Shown here: piece by piece, positions 43,441 through 56,075 of the stretch
Numbering within the stretch: position 1 is the first letter of the stretch
How the letters are laid out: every line of letters begins with the position of its first letter
Program-made: the position numbers and the translations under genes
Origin: Euborellia annulipes
Lineage: Eukaryota > Arthropoda > Insecta > Dermaptera > Anisolabididae
Reading direction: 5' to 3'
DNA: 64,000 bases
Assembly: GCA_023213315.1 (NCBI GenBank)
Contig: JAKCPI010004550.1
Location: 1 to 64,000, forward strand
Notes under the pieces: model-generated
Told to the model about the DNA's origin: nothing
Databases searched by the model: none
Seen by the model: the letters and a program-made list of their open reading frames with translations, nothing else

Positions 43441-45611
43441 AACTCTTTTATATTTTATTCTAATTAATAATCAAAAAAATAATAATAAAAATAATAATAT
43501 ATTAAAATTGGATAGAAGTAAATTTAAATCTAAAATGCTTATAAACTGTTGAAATTGCTTTTACCTTTTACAGAGTGAAAGAGAAAGAGAGTATTATTTA
43601 TTTCTAATTAAAATTCAACGTGAATGTTTTTGACGATTACTTCAATGTAATTGACTCGTTCTCTAGAGTAAGGCTAATATATATATATATATATATATAT
43701 TTAGACCCTGTACATAAATATATATATATATATCAATTTCGAAATCTAAATTAAATCTTTCATTAAAATAATTTTAAGTATATGATTTAATTACTAAAAT
43801 AGCTCATCCGAGTGCTATTCAATTTGACTCTCTTTTACGTTATGTGATGGACCAGAGAGAGAGAGAGAGATAAGTTTGAGGGTAAAAGGGCTCAAGTCCG
43901 AGAGTCTATATCACTTGAGGAAGCTAGCTAATTAAGTCTGTCCATTTCGTTGCATTACGACGGCTTCTGACGCGTAATCGAGCCTTGATTAAAATTTTCT
44001 AACCACTGAGAGAAAAAATGGTAGAGAGGACAAAATATATATATATAAATATACACTGTATATTCTTACTTCCAACCGAATCATGTTCTGTTTCTTTCAC
44101 TATCATTGTTGTGAACTTTAAAAACAAATTTGGAACAAATTATGTCATAATTTAAAATTTTTTTTTAATCATAATGTATTTTTGTACAGATTTTATGATA
44201 AAGGTTATATGCCACCGTAAAATCGATGTGATCCATATCTTAATCAACTGTCAGCACAGAAAAAAATGTAACCTGAGAAATAAGTCACTTTCTGATATCC
44301 TGACTAATTAAGAAGAATATAAAATGTTTTTGAATATTTAAAAGTTATTAAACTTATTGATAAGATTTAGACTGGCTTCGTATACTTTATTCAAAATATA
44401 TATACAGTATAGTATTTTTTTAAATATTTGTCTATTCATTTGTTGAGCTACTGGTCTTTTTATATAATTAATATGTCATGTTTGTTTAAATATCTAGATT
44501 ATTTATTTATTTATTAATATAATATTTTGTAAGCTATTTATTTATTTATACTATTTGTCTAAATGTTTAAATTATTTATTTATTTATTGTATAAGCCGTT
44601 TATCTATTTATTTATATTGTATATCTAACTAGATATTTTATATTCATTGTGACTTGTGTAGTGCAATATCTAGTGCCTGTGATAAAAACTGCAGACATGC
44701 GAAATTTCTCTGACTGATTAGAAATAAATTTAGGAAATATTGTTTTTGTTTAAAGGGGTGGCGCGAATGGTCTTGGTAGTTGATGAGCTCTGAGGGCTCA
44801 AACATAATAATAATACAAAAGGCATTTACCGCCTCTAGGCAGTGGAGTCTTGCCATCCCCCTCCCCCCAACACTGAGAGACCCCCGTATCAACGTCGGCT
44901 GATTGTCTATGCCTTTTCAACTTTTCTGTTAAATATACTAAGTTGGATCATCAAAAACAACAAATATTTATTTTAATCATGGTAACAAAATACTTTGTAA
45001 AAAAAAGGCTTAGACTTAAGAAGTTTTTTAAAAAAATTTATCCTTATATAAATAGTTTTTTTTTTTTTTTTTTTTACAAATTTTGCCGCTCCAGGCCCGC
45101 GCCTAGTACGCCTCTTCGGAAATACAGCCCTGCAAACCAATGCAATAGTTTCATAGTAAATCTAAAAATAAAAACTAATTTTAATTTTTTTTTCTTTTTA
45201 GACTACAGAAGGCATTCAGGGGTTTGAAATTATTAATATTTTTAAATAGAGTTTACCAATGGCTACCAGACTACCTTCCACGCGCTGATTTTTTGGGATC
45301 ACCAAAAATAAAAACTAAATAATAAAATTATCTAGAATTTTATGTTAAAGTACATCATGGAGAAGACTTCTTTCGTTTTTTCAAGTAAAATTGAATTATG
45401 ACAACACCTAAAATTTACTTCCTTTCCTATTTTAACTATGACATAAATGTTGTGATGACATTTTGTGTTTCATAACCTTAAAAAAAAATATAATCACAAT
45501 AAATGAATAAATAATAAATTAAAAGAAAAGAAAATTGATTATAAATTTATTATTTGAATGAATTACTAAGAAAGAATAACAATTTTGATTGGTGTCGTTA
45601 TTTTGATGGTA
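43441..45611. other. AT-rich sequence with short GC-richer blocks
   Basis: (AT)n at 43677-43700. 43640-43990 is a less AT-rich patch with GAGAGAGAGAGAGAG at 43856 and GACGCGTAATCGAGCC at 43969. 44450-44640 has tandem ATTTATTTATTTAT units. No gene was recognised; the frame 44644-44892 (minus) has no known domain. Confidence 0.4.
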
Positions 45612-45739
45612 CAGTGAGGGACAATATTAAGTCCCACCCATGCGTTTTCTATTTGTGATTATTTCAATGTTTTTAGTTCAAACTTAGAAAATTTCAAAGT
45701 AGAAAGCGCGTGGATGGGACTTAATATTGTCCCTCACTG
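45612..45739. mobile_element. MITE of Tc1/mariner type
   Basis: TA then CAGTGAGGGACAATATTAAG at the left, CTTAATATTGTCCCTCACTG then TA at the right. The inverted repeats extend through TCCCACCCATGCG and CGCGTGGATGGGA. 128 bp, non-coding. Confidence 0.9.
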
Positions 45740-48700
45740 TATCTTTTGATGTTAATTTATTATAGAATAACATAATCATAGTAAATGTGAAAACATTATT
45801 AAGCTAAAAAAAAGCTCCATACTCCATTATTCATTGTATATAATCAAAATAGAATTTATAAATAGTCAATTAACATGAAAGAAAATTAATTATTAATAAA
45901 ATTAATTCTCTTTGAAAAAAAAAAAAAAAATTAAATAAATTTACCGATTCATAATTTTGTTTAAATATTTAATGAAATAATTTATATATGATGCCATTTA
46001 TAACCTCTCTTTTTTTTTTACTTAGGCCTATTCTATAAACTTCATTAAAAACGGTCAAGTAATTCGTAAATTATTCATTCATGTTGACATTTTTTTTTAG
46101 TTATTTTGACTAGAGGGGATATCTGTGACAAACAAGAACAACAAACAGCATACCAAACATGTTTGTTTTATCATGATGTCAAGAAATTGTTTTTATAATT
46201 GGAAATAAATTCAATTTAAAACCACTTTTCAAAAATTTACTTATTTATTTTGCTGTATTTAGTACAGTACAACGGGGGGGGGGGCTTCTAAAAAGTGAAT
46301 TATTAATATATATAGAGGAAGAGTATTTTGATCATTAGAATGAATAATTTAATTTGCAGCTTTCATTAGGATAACGATGATATCAGGGTTATGTAATTTT
46401 AAATGCAATATGGCTTCAAAATAAATCGATTCATGAAGCAATCTATATTTATTATTTATACGGTCTTTTAAAAATATTCTGAGAAAAAATAGAATTAAAA
46501 ATTTAAAAAAATCAAATTTTTAGGCTCTATATATATATAATCAAAAGTTTATTGTAGATTTATAATACAATGATAATTTTTTTATTTTAATATATATTCT
46601 GGGGTATTTGTAACTATTCTGGGTAGAATTCTTCTGTTTTGAACAATATATATATATTTTTTTAATCTGCTTAATATCAATATTATTATGACTAAAGATA
46701 ATAAATATGACTATCATTAACCCCTTCAGACCCGAATTAAATTTAACCATAGAAAATTTTTCTTTATCATTTTTTATATTATTTAGAATATTTTTAACAA
46801 CTTTTGTTTGATAAGTTTTTTTATTAGCTGTTTGGTTTACAATTTAGAAATATATCCATTGTAATGGACAATGGGACTAAAATGTTATGGGACTACATGT
46901 TAAGGATATTTATTAGTACAAAATCTCGTATAAAACTAAATAGGACGCCCTAAAATCAAATAATTGGATCCTAGTATTCGGATTATTAGTGACTTTTAAG
47001 GAAAGTGGGTAGAATTCTTTTGTATCGAACAATATAATTTTTTTTGAAATATCAGTTTGATATTATTATGACTAAAGATATAATATGAATATCATTAATA
47101 TTGATATAATACAATAATACAATTAAGAAGGATATAAACTTCAATATGTCAACTTTAGAACTTCTAATTCTGTCTTTTAAAGCTTTTTCCCAACAATAAT
47201 TTAGATCATGGAAAAATTTTTATATAGGCCTACATGAATATGAAATTGCATTATTTGCTAATCTTAATTAATATTTCTTCTCTAAACATTTTTCACGTTT
47301 CATTTATTATTAAACAATTTGTTTTTAATCTTTTCTTTCAACAGATCAATCAAATTGTTTTAAATTTAATTTATTATATTTTTTTTTTTATGAAACGTTT
47401 AATCAACTTTAAGACGATCAATCATAAATTTAACAATTTCTAATTATTAAAAGATACCACCTATGTGAAGAAGAAAACAAAAAAGAAATTAATTTATTGT
47501 TATTTAGATGAAAGCATGATTTATTTTTGTAATCACGCAAGTTAAAAAAAAAGCGGATATTAATTTATTACGTTAAAAGTAATATTTTTTTTTTCGTCGA
47601 AAAGGATAAGGGTGGATTAGCTTAAGGGTGGAAGGAAGAAGGGTTGATCACTCGTTATTCTCTTTCATCGTCCATCGGTCACAATTTATCGCTTCCTCAT
47701 TCTATTATATCAACCAAAAAAAAAAAAAAAAAAGAACTCTGATAACGCGTTAAACCTTTATATAGTATAATTCAAAAAGATTTATACAATTAAAGTAGTA
47801 CTAAAAATTTATATATAAATGTCATAAAATCTTGTACAATAATAGTGCCATCTTCTTTTATTGTCATAAATAGTTGATTGAGAGTAACTTGAATGGGAAA
47901 TGTCAGTAGTAGGCTAACAAGTAACAAAGTGTATTAATCATAAAAAAGAAGATTCTGGAATTTTAAAACAAAATGAAATTTGTTTTTTATTATGTGTTTA
48001 GTAAATAATTTGAAGTTTAAATTTTAAAAGAACTTTAAATAAATTATAACCAAAAGGATTGTAGTCGATGACAAAGAGTACTCTGGAAAATGGAGGGTGT
48101 TGATAACGTATACATTTGATCAATATCTATTTATATTCTTTTTTTTTTTCTTTCGACTAAACAATTTATATCAAAAAATTAACTCTTTTAAAATCGGATT
48201 AATCATTTTTGAATCACCCTGTCGATTTATGGACAGAATCAGATCGCGAACAATGGCTATTAAAAATATATCCCGTTTGTCAACGAGAGATATTCACAAT
48301 ATATATATATATATATACCTATTTATATAACTTTTTTTTACGAATGAATAGGGAGAGGATGATTGGATGAATAAGATAACTTTTAATAAATTCACGTTGA
48401 TTGGGATATATAGGTGAATGAATTGTAAGCTATCTATAGAGGAGAGTTGATATATTTATTTAATACAACCGGTCCACTACCTGCCTTTGAAATTGAGCCA
48501 ATCATAAAATTGCTGAAGTAGAGAGATTTTTTTTTTTAAACACCATCCATTTTATAACCAACAAAATGATCATTTTTTTGTCAAAGAGTGGAATAAAAAA
48601 AAAAAAAACTAAATTTATATTGAATTTTTTTATTATCAATGAAAGCCAAAATCTTGATTATGTTTTTATTTTAAATAGAAAATCGAGAGGCGGTTAATTG

Positions 48701-48894
48701 AGTAAATTTTCTAATATTGATATAAGAACAAAATTTTTGTTTCTATTTATTGACTACTCATTATATAACAATATTCGCAAATGAAGTACTATCATAAAAT
48801 ACCACTTAATATACAGAACTTTTATCAGTCATAATTCTATGGCATATAAAGAACTGTAATTGTATTTGTAATAAAAAGATTATGAAAACAAAAA
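45740..48894. other. Long AT-rich stretch without gene
   Basis: CAACGGGGGGGGGGGG at 46269 may be another G-tract element end. 47590-47710 is less AT-rich. (AT)n is at 48298. AATAGTGCC plus TTGTCATAAA at 47841-47868 is a near match of the 51-64 kb motif. Confidence 0.4.
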
Positions 48895-48929
48895 CCGACA
48901 TTTCGGTCAACTATGTCACCATCTTGAGG
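48895..48929 (-). other. Hammerhead-like core
   Basis: CTCAAGA, T, GGTGAC..GTTGACC, then GAAATGTCGG on the minus strand. Two core bases differ from the consensus. Confidence 0.35.
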
Positions 48930-49022
48930 ACCTATTATATTAATTTAAAAATGAAGACAGGGGACTCAGTGGTGGATATTATTGAGAAGGATGAGGCCAA
49001 TTTATTTGGATTACGCTATGAG

Positions 49023-49057
49023 TCAGCGTTTCGGAGTCCAAACAATTCCTTCTTCAG
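49023..49057 (-). other. Hammerhead-like core (left arm)
   Basis: CTGAAGA, A, GGA..TCC, then GAAACGCTGAC on the minus strand. Confidence 0.4.
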
Positions 49058-49236
49058 GACCTTGCGGGGTCAAGAAAATAATTTTTCCCTCAATTTTATC
49101 ATTAGAAGTTGCGAATAATTACGCTAGTACACATATAGTCAAAGGTAATGGAGAGAAACGAAGAATGATGAATAATTCTACACAACTTCTAATGACAAAA
49201 TTGAGGACAAATTTATTTTCTTGACCTCGCATAGTC

Positions 49237-49270
49237 CTGAAGGAGTCGTTTTGACTCCAAAACGTTGACT
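49237..49270 (+). other. Hammerhead-like core (right arm), decayed
   Basis: CTGAA then GGAGTC-GTTT-TGACTCC and AAAACGTTGAC. It keeps the best helix but has lost GA of the core and the G of GAAA. Confidence 0.35.
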
Positions 49271-49479
49271 CATAGCAGAAAGAGATATTCCAAATAAATT
49301 GGCCTGAACATCATCTCCAGATTTTAATTTAACTTCATCCTTCTCAATTAATTTAAAAACATAAATAATATTTATTAATTAAGATATTTAAAAAAAAATT
49401 TTGTTACATCAAGATCACCAAGGGTGGTGACTCGTTAGACAACAAAAAAAAAACGCACTCGGATTGCTTTTTCCTCCAT

Positions 49480-49550
49480 CAGGTGGTGGTAGCATCTCAG
49501 GATATATTAATAACTGTGGGTTCGATCCCCAAATGGAACAAAATTTTTAA
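49480..49550 (+). other. tRNA-like relic
   Basis: GGTGGTAGCATCTCAGG (A box-like) and GGGTTCGATCCCC (B box) lie ~35 bp apart. The acceptor ends do not pair, so it is a pseudogene or a SINE head from a family other than the main one. Confidence 0.4.
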
Positions 49551-49555
49551 AATTT

Positions 49556-51530
49556 CTGAATTAATAAATATTATACATTTATTTTCAAAACAGTACTTCA
49601 TTAGTGATATTTGAATTTATTGTATAAATATGACAAGTATGTCTGGCATATTAAGGAACTATTAATGACAGAATCTCAAACTGGTCGAATTGTTGAGCTA
49701 AACTTCTAACTCTCAATGTTATTTTTAATTCAAAGAGATTGTGAATAATTATTTTACAAATTAATTTTTGTCATTAATTATATTTTAAATTTTGTATTTA
49801 AATAATACAATAAAAGAGGGTTATTTTATTATATTGAAAAAAAAAATTATTTTTTCCTTGAAAAGATGAATGAAAATAATTTTTTAATTAAAATTATATT
49901 AGGTTTTTATTAAGAGCTCATTGAGGAGGACGGACGCCCTATTGTATTTCTTTCCCAATTTTCTTCTATATATTTTTTTCCTCCCAATTTTCTTTTGAAT
50001 CGTTTCTCTCTTTCTCTCTCTCTCTCTTACTTCCTGCAATTTTTTTACAACTGGCTTTTGAATGGTTCCAGGTCATTTTTATCGAATGGATAAAAGCTTA
50101 AAAAGTTTTTATTATGTGACTTCTATTTCTTTCTAATCGTTATTATATGAGTTTTATATATATAAAGAGTGAGTGAGTGAGTGAGATACTTTTTTTTATT
50201 GTTTTCTTGACAGTTTAATTTGACAAGGCGAAAATTTACTAGTCCTGGAAAAATCAGTCAAAGTAGTGAGAGTTGGAAAAAAAAAATAAAGTTAGATGAG
50301 ATTGATCGAATGAAATTTATCTACGAACGATGTAATATATCCGTAATTTACGTTGGAACAAAGTAATCTTTCCTGATTCTTTCTAGGACTCGTTCATTGA
50401 TTGTTTTTATGGTCTGTCATAATTACAAACATCTTTTGTTATATGACTTTATACAAACAAGATCACAAAGAAATAGCTCAAAATTTTCCTTATTGAAAAA
50501 AATCAGTTCAAGTTTAGGGTTACAATAGATTAAGATAGATTGTTAAATATGTAATATATTTATATATAAAATGTATTTAGTGCGAGTGTCAGTCTGTGTG
50601 ACGTCGCGACTGTACAAGCGAAGTTTCAGACTGCTACGTATTTTTTAATCACTTTGAAATACAGGTTGTATACTCCGCTTTGTACAATTACTAATAAATA
50701 TATAAGTACTATACATACAAAAGATTACAATACAAAAGATTCATAATCACTGTAAATAAGACCTGGTGACAGAGGTGGGAGCAACGTTACCAAATATTTT
50801 TCAAAAGCAACTTGTATTCTAAGAATATTTAGTAACTATTGTTATCATTTAATACTGTAATTTGGAAAAATACAAAAATTTAAACCTCTTCTTATAAGGT
50901 CGACTGATCATCAGTAATACACAGTAGTTAGACTAGAAACAAATATGAATACTGACCTTATATATTTAATTATATAATTTATTCAATTAATTTTTTTTTT
51001 AATGTTAAACACTTGAAACTTTAAATGTCGCTTTAATAATATTAATATATTTTTTTTTCTTTTTATTTTAGGACAATAAATAAACGTTGTGATCACGCCT
51101 TTGATTGTTCACTACACTGAGAGAATACACGCAATCTTTGAGAAGGTAAACACGCAGAACCCTTTCCACCTTCCAAATGCATTTCGAGTATAGCGTGATA
51201 TCCAGTTGCACTCTCTTTCTAATTTGCCTCTGAAATATGTTCTACTATTTCGTAGCTCCCCCCCCCCTATTTTTTTAACCTTTTGTTTCAAATTAGGTTA
51301 TAATGATGAAGTGATTTACTATTTTAAATGAGCTTAGGTCAGGATAAGTGAATATTTTTTTTTTTTTTTTGTTGATAATAATGATGATAAGAAACAAGAA
51401 TTAATTAATGATTTATTATATTAAGTCTAGATTAGTTAATTTTCATAATATGTAATATTAATTGCCTTGCATTATATAAATTTCTTTCTTTTGACAATCG
51501 AGGTCATCAATGTCATAATTATTAGAGTCA
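49556..51530. other. AT-rich sequence with CT and GTGA tracts
   Basis: CTCTCTTTCTCTCTCTCTC at 50006, (GTGA)n at 50168 and a GC-richer patch at 50580-50640 (CAGTCTG..CAGACTG inverted words around GTGACGTCGCGAC). 51080-51250 is also less AT-rich. No frames with recognisable content. Confidence 0.4.
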
Positions 51531-51537
51531 AGGTTCA

Positions 51538-51547
51538 GGCACTATTT
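51538..51547 (-). promoter_or_regulatory. Clustered motif AAATAGTGCC, site 1
   Basis: Exact 10-mer on the minus strand. ATTATGAC follows 18 bases later on the same strand (51513-51520). Confidence 0.4.
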
Positions 51548-51879
51548 CTGCAGCCGGACTATGTACTCACTATATCTAAAATCCAATTTATGAAAAATTT
51601 GTATTTTATTGAATTGCAACCAAGATCCGTATTGTTAAGTAGTCAAAGCACTGTAATAGGTGTCTACAAGGAATAGTTGAACAATAATACCTTGCCAATT
51701 TTTTTTCAACAATTTTTGAATATTCGAAATGGCCTGAGCAATCGAAAAAGGAGACATATTTATAAAAATAAAATTCTAAAAACCGGATGCATTTTTACGA
51801 ACTGATTTATTTATAAAACTTTTAAAAAGTTCTAAACTTTTTAACTTTAATTTAAAAAAATTCTGTATATTTTCTTTTA

Positions 51880-52112
51880 TACATTATATATATGCGAAGA
51901 TAAGTTTTCTCGGGTTGTGTCGCGTGTGATGTTGAGATTTACTCGACGTTTCGGCTCTCCTTTTGGAGCCATTTTCCAGAGTATGGAATTAGGGAGGAAT
52001 TGTTGGGGTGGTTTGTTTACGGGGTCGCAGTCTTGCTGGTCCCCAGGTCAATTTGGATGCCTCAGAGGCTTGGTTTGGTCTCTGAGAGCAGGAGGAAGGA
52101 AATTGACCTGGG
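51880..52112. mobile_element. GC-richer fold-back-like element
   Basis: TCCCCAGGTCAATTT at 52040 and AAATTGACCTGGGGA at 52098 are inverted repeats enclosing CTCAGAGGC..GGTCTCTGAG. A hammerhead-like core precedes them. The composition is distinctly GC-rich, and (AT)n follows at 52113. Confidence 0.6.
51942..51979 (-). other. Hammerhead-like core
   Basis: CTGGAAA, A, T, GGCTCC-AAAA-GGAG(A)GCC, then GAAACGTCGAG on the minus strand. The helix is strong; CTGANGA is degenerate. Confidence 0.4.
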
Positions 52113-52113
52113 G

Positions 52114-52145
<32 letters not shown>

Positions 52146-52479
52146 AAACGATTTGGTGAAGTAAGCATTTCTCACATTGTTATATTTGATTCATAACATT
52201 TAAATTTGAATTTAATAAAAAATCATTAGAGCGAAAAAGAATAAATATCAAATAAATATTGTATATTATTATTTAATATGTCAAGACACGTTTATAATAT
52301 TGAAAATATCAAAAAATAACAACAAAAGAAAAGCTTAAAGGAAATTCTAACTAAACTACAACTACAAATTGTATATCAAGTGGAATCGATGTAAGCTGTA
52401 TTAGATTAAATTGTATACATCTATCGGTTGCTAATACGAAGCTTAGCCTGAGATGACAGCTCTGCATTCAAACATGAGC

Positions 52480-52680
52480 AGTAAGTAACATGATATCCAA
52501 CCCCCCCTCCTCCTTCTCCACCGTCCTGAATGGAAACTAGACGAGGGTTTTCTCTCTCTATCCCTTGACAAAGCCAAAAGCCACCTGCAGGACATCGACT
52601 TTTCTTTCTTTTTTTTACTTGCCTTTGACCTTGTATGTTCGTTCTTTGACCTAGTGTATGTGCGAGTCTTGGAATTTAAT
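52480..52680. promoter_or_regulatory. GC-richer unique segment
   Basis: Holds CCACCGTCCTGAATGG (52514), CAAAGCCAAAAGCCACCTGC and TGCCTTTGACCTTGTATG with TTTGACCTAGTG (nuclear-receptor-like half-sites). No open frame extends through it. Candidate enhancer by composition only. Confidence 0.3.
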
Positions 52681-52889
52681 TCAGAAAAAATGCGTTAAAA
52701 AAAAGAACGAAATAAAAAAATAGCGTCTTTATTAGAAAAAGAAATAAACTACCAAAAAACGAGCTCGAATGTAAAAGAAATGAAGTTCTATATTTATTTT
52801 TTATATATATTTTCATTGATTGAAGGTTGGGGGAAAAATAAATACTACTTATATATAATAATTATTATGACAGAATTAGTTTCTACATA

Positions 52890-52985
52890 CAATAGAAATA
52901 AACTATGACAAAAAAATATTGTATATACCCCTATAGATACAAAAAGACAATATTTTGTAGTCATAATTAGGCACTATTTTTGTGG
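52890..52985 (-). repeat. Clustered motif, site 2, in a ~90-bp repeat
   Basis: The minus strand reads AAATAGTGCCTAATTATGAC then TACAAAATATTGTC. Together with AAACTATGACA..ATATTGT at 52899 it matches 58199-58272. No transposon ends were seen. Confidence 0.6.
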
Positions 52986-53103
52986 CCATTTGCTAAAATC
53001 ATTAATTCATTTTCATAGAGACATACACTCTAGTTACAAATTTGGTAATTTTGTTTTAATGAAACCTTTCTGCAATTCAAGTCAAGTTTCAACATCTTCA
53101 CGG

Positions 53104-53144
53104 CTGATTTGTTATCAATGAATTTGATCGAGACCGAAACGTCA
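53104..53144 (+). other. Hammerhead-like core, degenerate
   Basis: CTGATTTGTT..GAGACCGAAACGTCA. The 3' half is exact and the 5' half changed. Confidence 0.3.
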
Positions 53145-53959
53145 TATTGAATAAATAAATATAGACCCACTTGTCTGCTTTTGTATTATTAACGTTTTAT
53201 TTTATTTTGTATTCATTTTAATGACAATGAATATGACTGTAAAATAAGCAATGTAAATGGACAAGGAAAATAAATAAAGTAAGAAAATATCAATTTTCAG
53301 CAAGCTCATCTCAAATAACAAAATAAGTATCCTTATTAGACTTCTTTTCATTTATTGAATTTCAATTTTATATATCATATCTAAAGATGGAAAGAGATTT
53401 AAAATGAAGAAATTTCAAATGACATATTGCAAAATATATATTGATATAATAAAAATAAGTTTTCGTTGTAAGAAAACAGAGAATGGAGTGACAGAAACGA
53501 CAAGGATACCGTCTTTCCATCCCCCCTTCTTGTCCTCCGTACACCGGCAGTATCTAATCCTTTTGCCAAGGAAAAAAAAATGACACTTATGTAGCAACTT
53601 CAATAACGATATCGCAATATTAGAAAATAATCCAATTTCACAAACAACTTGGAGAAGGAGAAATTGAACATTTTTTTTAGCTTAATACGAAAAATGTTTA
53701 AAATATCTTCACTTGTTTTTAGATTTAGAAGCCATAAATAATTGAGACATGATGATCCGCTTCCCGGGTCTGATCGGAGCCAAAAAGGCGGTAAAAGAAG
53801 TGAACACGAGAAGGTAAAAGGATGTGGTTTTTTTTCTAGAAGGAAAAGGCGGTATCAAATTAATATGTAATAGTTTATGGGGTGCTGGAAACTTTCATAT
53901 ATTTCATTTTTTTTAATAGAGACGTAAGAAACGAATTATCTATATTACGTAGTATAAAA

Positions 53960-54035
53960 TTTCATGTACTTAGTGCCCGTTCTTTCCGCCCTGAACGATA
54001 ATATTTATCAGTTACTCTTCGCCCTTTAGAGTCAG
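53960..54035 (+). promoter_or_regulatory. CCGCCCTGAA / TTCGCCCTYTA motif pair, locus 1
   Basis: TTAGTGCCCGTTCTTTCCGC then CCTGAACG, and TACTCTTCGCCCTTTAGAG 35 bases on. Both words recur at 60147-60166. They are GC-rich islands in AT-rich DNA. Confidence 0.35.
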
Positions 54036-54190
54036 ACCTGACACGTTGTGGTTACTCAAGGAAGAAGCTTTCATGAGAATAATACTGAGGTGGGTTCCCG
54101 TTTCCTGCCTCAGGAGAAGGCATCTCAAATACAGTTGGATAATTTTTTGCCATGAGGTAGATTTGAACTCAAATTGTCTTCAACTCAGAA

Positions 54191-54457
54191 CTAGGGCGGA
54201 TCCAGAAGTGTTTCTCGGGGGGGGGGGGGGGTAATTTGGTGTGACTGGTAGCACAACACACTATTTTTTCTTAATTTCATTAATTTAAAGGCGCATTTTG
54301 TACTTGGTTGCCAGAACATAAATACAAATCAAATTTTTAAGTATTAATTTTTAAAATTTTACATTAAAAGTAAATTTTTTCGAAAAAAGTATTTTTTTCA
54401 AATCTCGGGGGGGGGGGCGTAATTACCCCTTTTGCCCCCCTCCTGTATCCGCCCTTG
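54191..54457 (+). mobile_element. hAT-like G/C-tract element (family D4)
   Basis: CTAGGGCGGATCCAG at the left and CTGTATCCGCCCTTG at the right. Perfect 8-bp duplications ACTCAGAA lie at 54183-54190 and 54458-54465. It contains TTTGGTGTGACTGGTAGCAC then AACACAC, the family A hairpin word. It is the inverted sibling of the element at 26599. Confidence 0.9.
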
Positions 54458-54690
54458 ACTCAGAATTATAACTACTTTACTCCCTCAGCCTCCTTCAGTT
54501 GCTAAATGAATTAAATAAATATGTACAAAGTTACCTTGAAAATTTTAATAATATTTTAAATTTTTATTGATAGGCCTATGATTTTTTGTTTTTTGATTTG
54601 TCAGAATGTTTTGAGACATTTGCTTAAAACAGCGCAGGGAATTAAAACATACAGAGTTATGACAATCATTATAATCTGTATATTACAAAT

Positions 54691-54700
54691 AGCACTATTT
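54691..54700 (-). promoter_or_regulatory. Clustered motif AAATAGTGCT, site 3
   Basis: Minus strand TTTGTAAATAGTGCT; GATTGTCATAAC follows about 30 bases later. Confidence 0.4.
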
Positions 54701-55189
54701 ACAAAAATCACCATTTTCATCGACAAAAGAAAAACAAAATTTGTTGAGTAATTTTAAACTTTTATTAGAAATATTAATATAATTTTTCTCTAAGGGGTTG
54801 GCAAAAAAAATAGTTAAGTTGAGTAAGCAGAACGGAAACAACAGATAGAAGAAGCGTTTAAAAAAATCCATTAATTTTATTTCTAAAAAATAATTATGGA
54901 TTAAAAGGCTTTCTGTCTCAGAGAGTCTTAATTAAAAGATATGAATGCCCGTCACTTAATCAAAATCATAGCCTCCCCCCTCCCCCTCCCCCCACGACTA
55001 TCCACCCTCGAAATTTGACGGCCGTCCAAGCACACCACTCATACTTCTCTTGTGTCTTTTTTTTATTTAAGCTACTTTTTTTAAAATACACATTCGATGC
55101 TTTTTTCCACCTATTTGTCTTTCAAATCAAATAGTGAATTTTTGTTTGAATATTTTTTATAAGTTGAAATAAACTAGAATTATTCGTCA

Positions 55190-55720
55190 AATGTTTTATT
55201 ATTATTCAACTGTTAATACATATTCAGGCACTGGATGAGAAATAATTTCTTATAATGGCACATTAAGTGGCGAAAAAGTATTGATTTATAATCAAATTTG
55301 AAACAAATAACCGAGTGTTTTATTTTATATTACAAAATATTTCACCTGACGAAATTTTAAATTATTTTTGAATTATATTAGAGAAATTTTTATTTTGAAC
55401 CTCTTAATTTATTTAACAAAAAAAAAAAAAAAAATTTAGAACGAAAGTTGTTTCAACAGTTGAAACAATTTGTATTGTAAAATAAAATAAAACACTCGGT
55501 TATTTGTTTCAAGTTTTTTATTATAAAACAACAGTTAATGCATATTTCGAAACTAATTGTGAATTAATTTCTTAAAATGGCACACTAAGTGTCAAATAAA
55601 TGTAGATATAAGGATTATATAAATTACTTGAAACAAATAACTGTTCTGTTGACGAAATTTTAAAGTTTTGTCCTAATTTTTTTTTTTTTTTTTTTTTGTT
55701 AAATAAATTAAAAGTCTCAA
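55190..55720. repeat. Duplicated and inverted AT-rich repeat block
   Basis: CAACTGTTAATACATATTC..TTATAATGGCACATTAAGTG (55210) recurs as AACAGTTAATGCATATTTC..TTAAAATGGCACACTAAGTG (55528). Between them, TTTGAAACAAATAACCGAGT (55297) is inverted as ACTCGGTTATTTGTTTCAAG (55495). Another copy of TTGAAACAAATAAC lies at 55630 and a relative at 21906. It is probably an unclassified AT-rich fold-back element. Confidence 0.65.
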
Positions 55721-56045
55721 AAACTAATCTAATATAAATGAAGTTAATTTTCTGACCAATAATTTATTTGTAATTCTACAAAAATTACAGAACCTATTAA
55801 TCTTTTTCTAAAAGATTTGATTATTTAGTTTTAACAATTTTATTGTTAAAATCACATAATAAATTCTTATAGATATCGCTAATTTGTATTTCAATTATAT
55901 ATATAAATCAAGGAGTACAGTAAAATTAATTAATAAAAGTAATCGGAGGTTGTATGGTACGAATGAACGGCAAGCTGAAGTCCAAATGGGCTTATAAAAA
56001 GTATTCAATAATCGTTTTTTTTTTTTTTTTTTTTTTTTTTTTGTT

Positions 56046-56075
56046 GATAGTGCTTGTAAAATACAATTATGACAT
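56046..56075 (+). promoter_or_regulatory. Near match of clustered motif
   Basis: GATAGTGCTTGTAAAATACA then ATTATGACATTG. One mismatch in the 10-mer, with the companion word present. Confidence 0.3.

Larger units (their letters stand above)
48980..49348. mobile_element. Fold-back element with paired cores
   Basis: Arms: ATTGAGAAGGATGA and GGCCAATTTATTTGGA at the left, TCCAAATAAATTGGCC and TCATCCTTCTCAAT at the right. The inner arms pair CAATTTTATCATTAGAAGTT with AACTTCTAATGACAAAATTG. The left arm lacks ~30 bp present in the right. Frames 48882-49118 and 48982-49224 are products of this structure. Confidence 0.85.
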
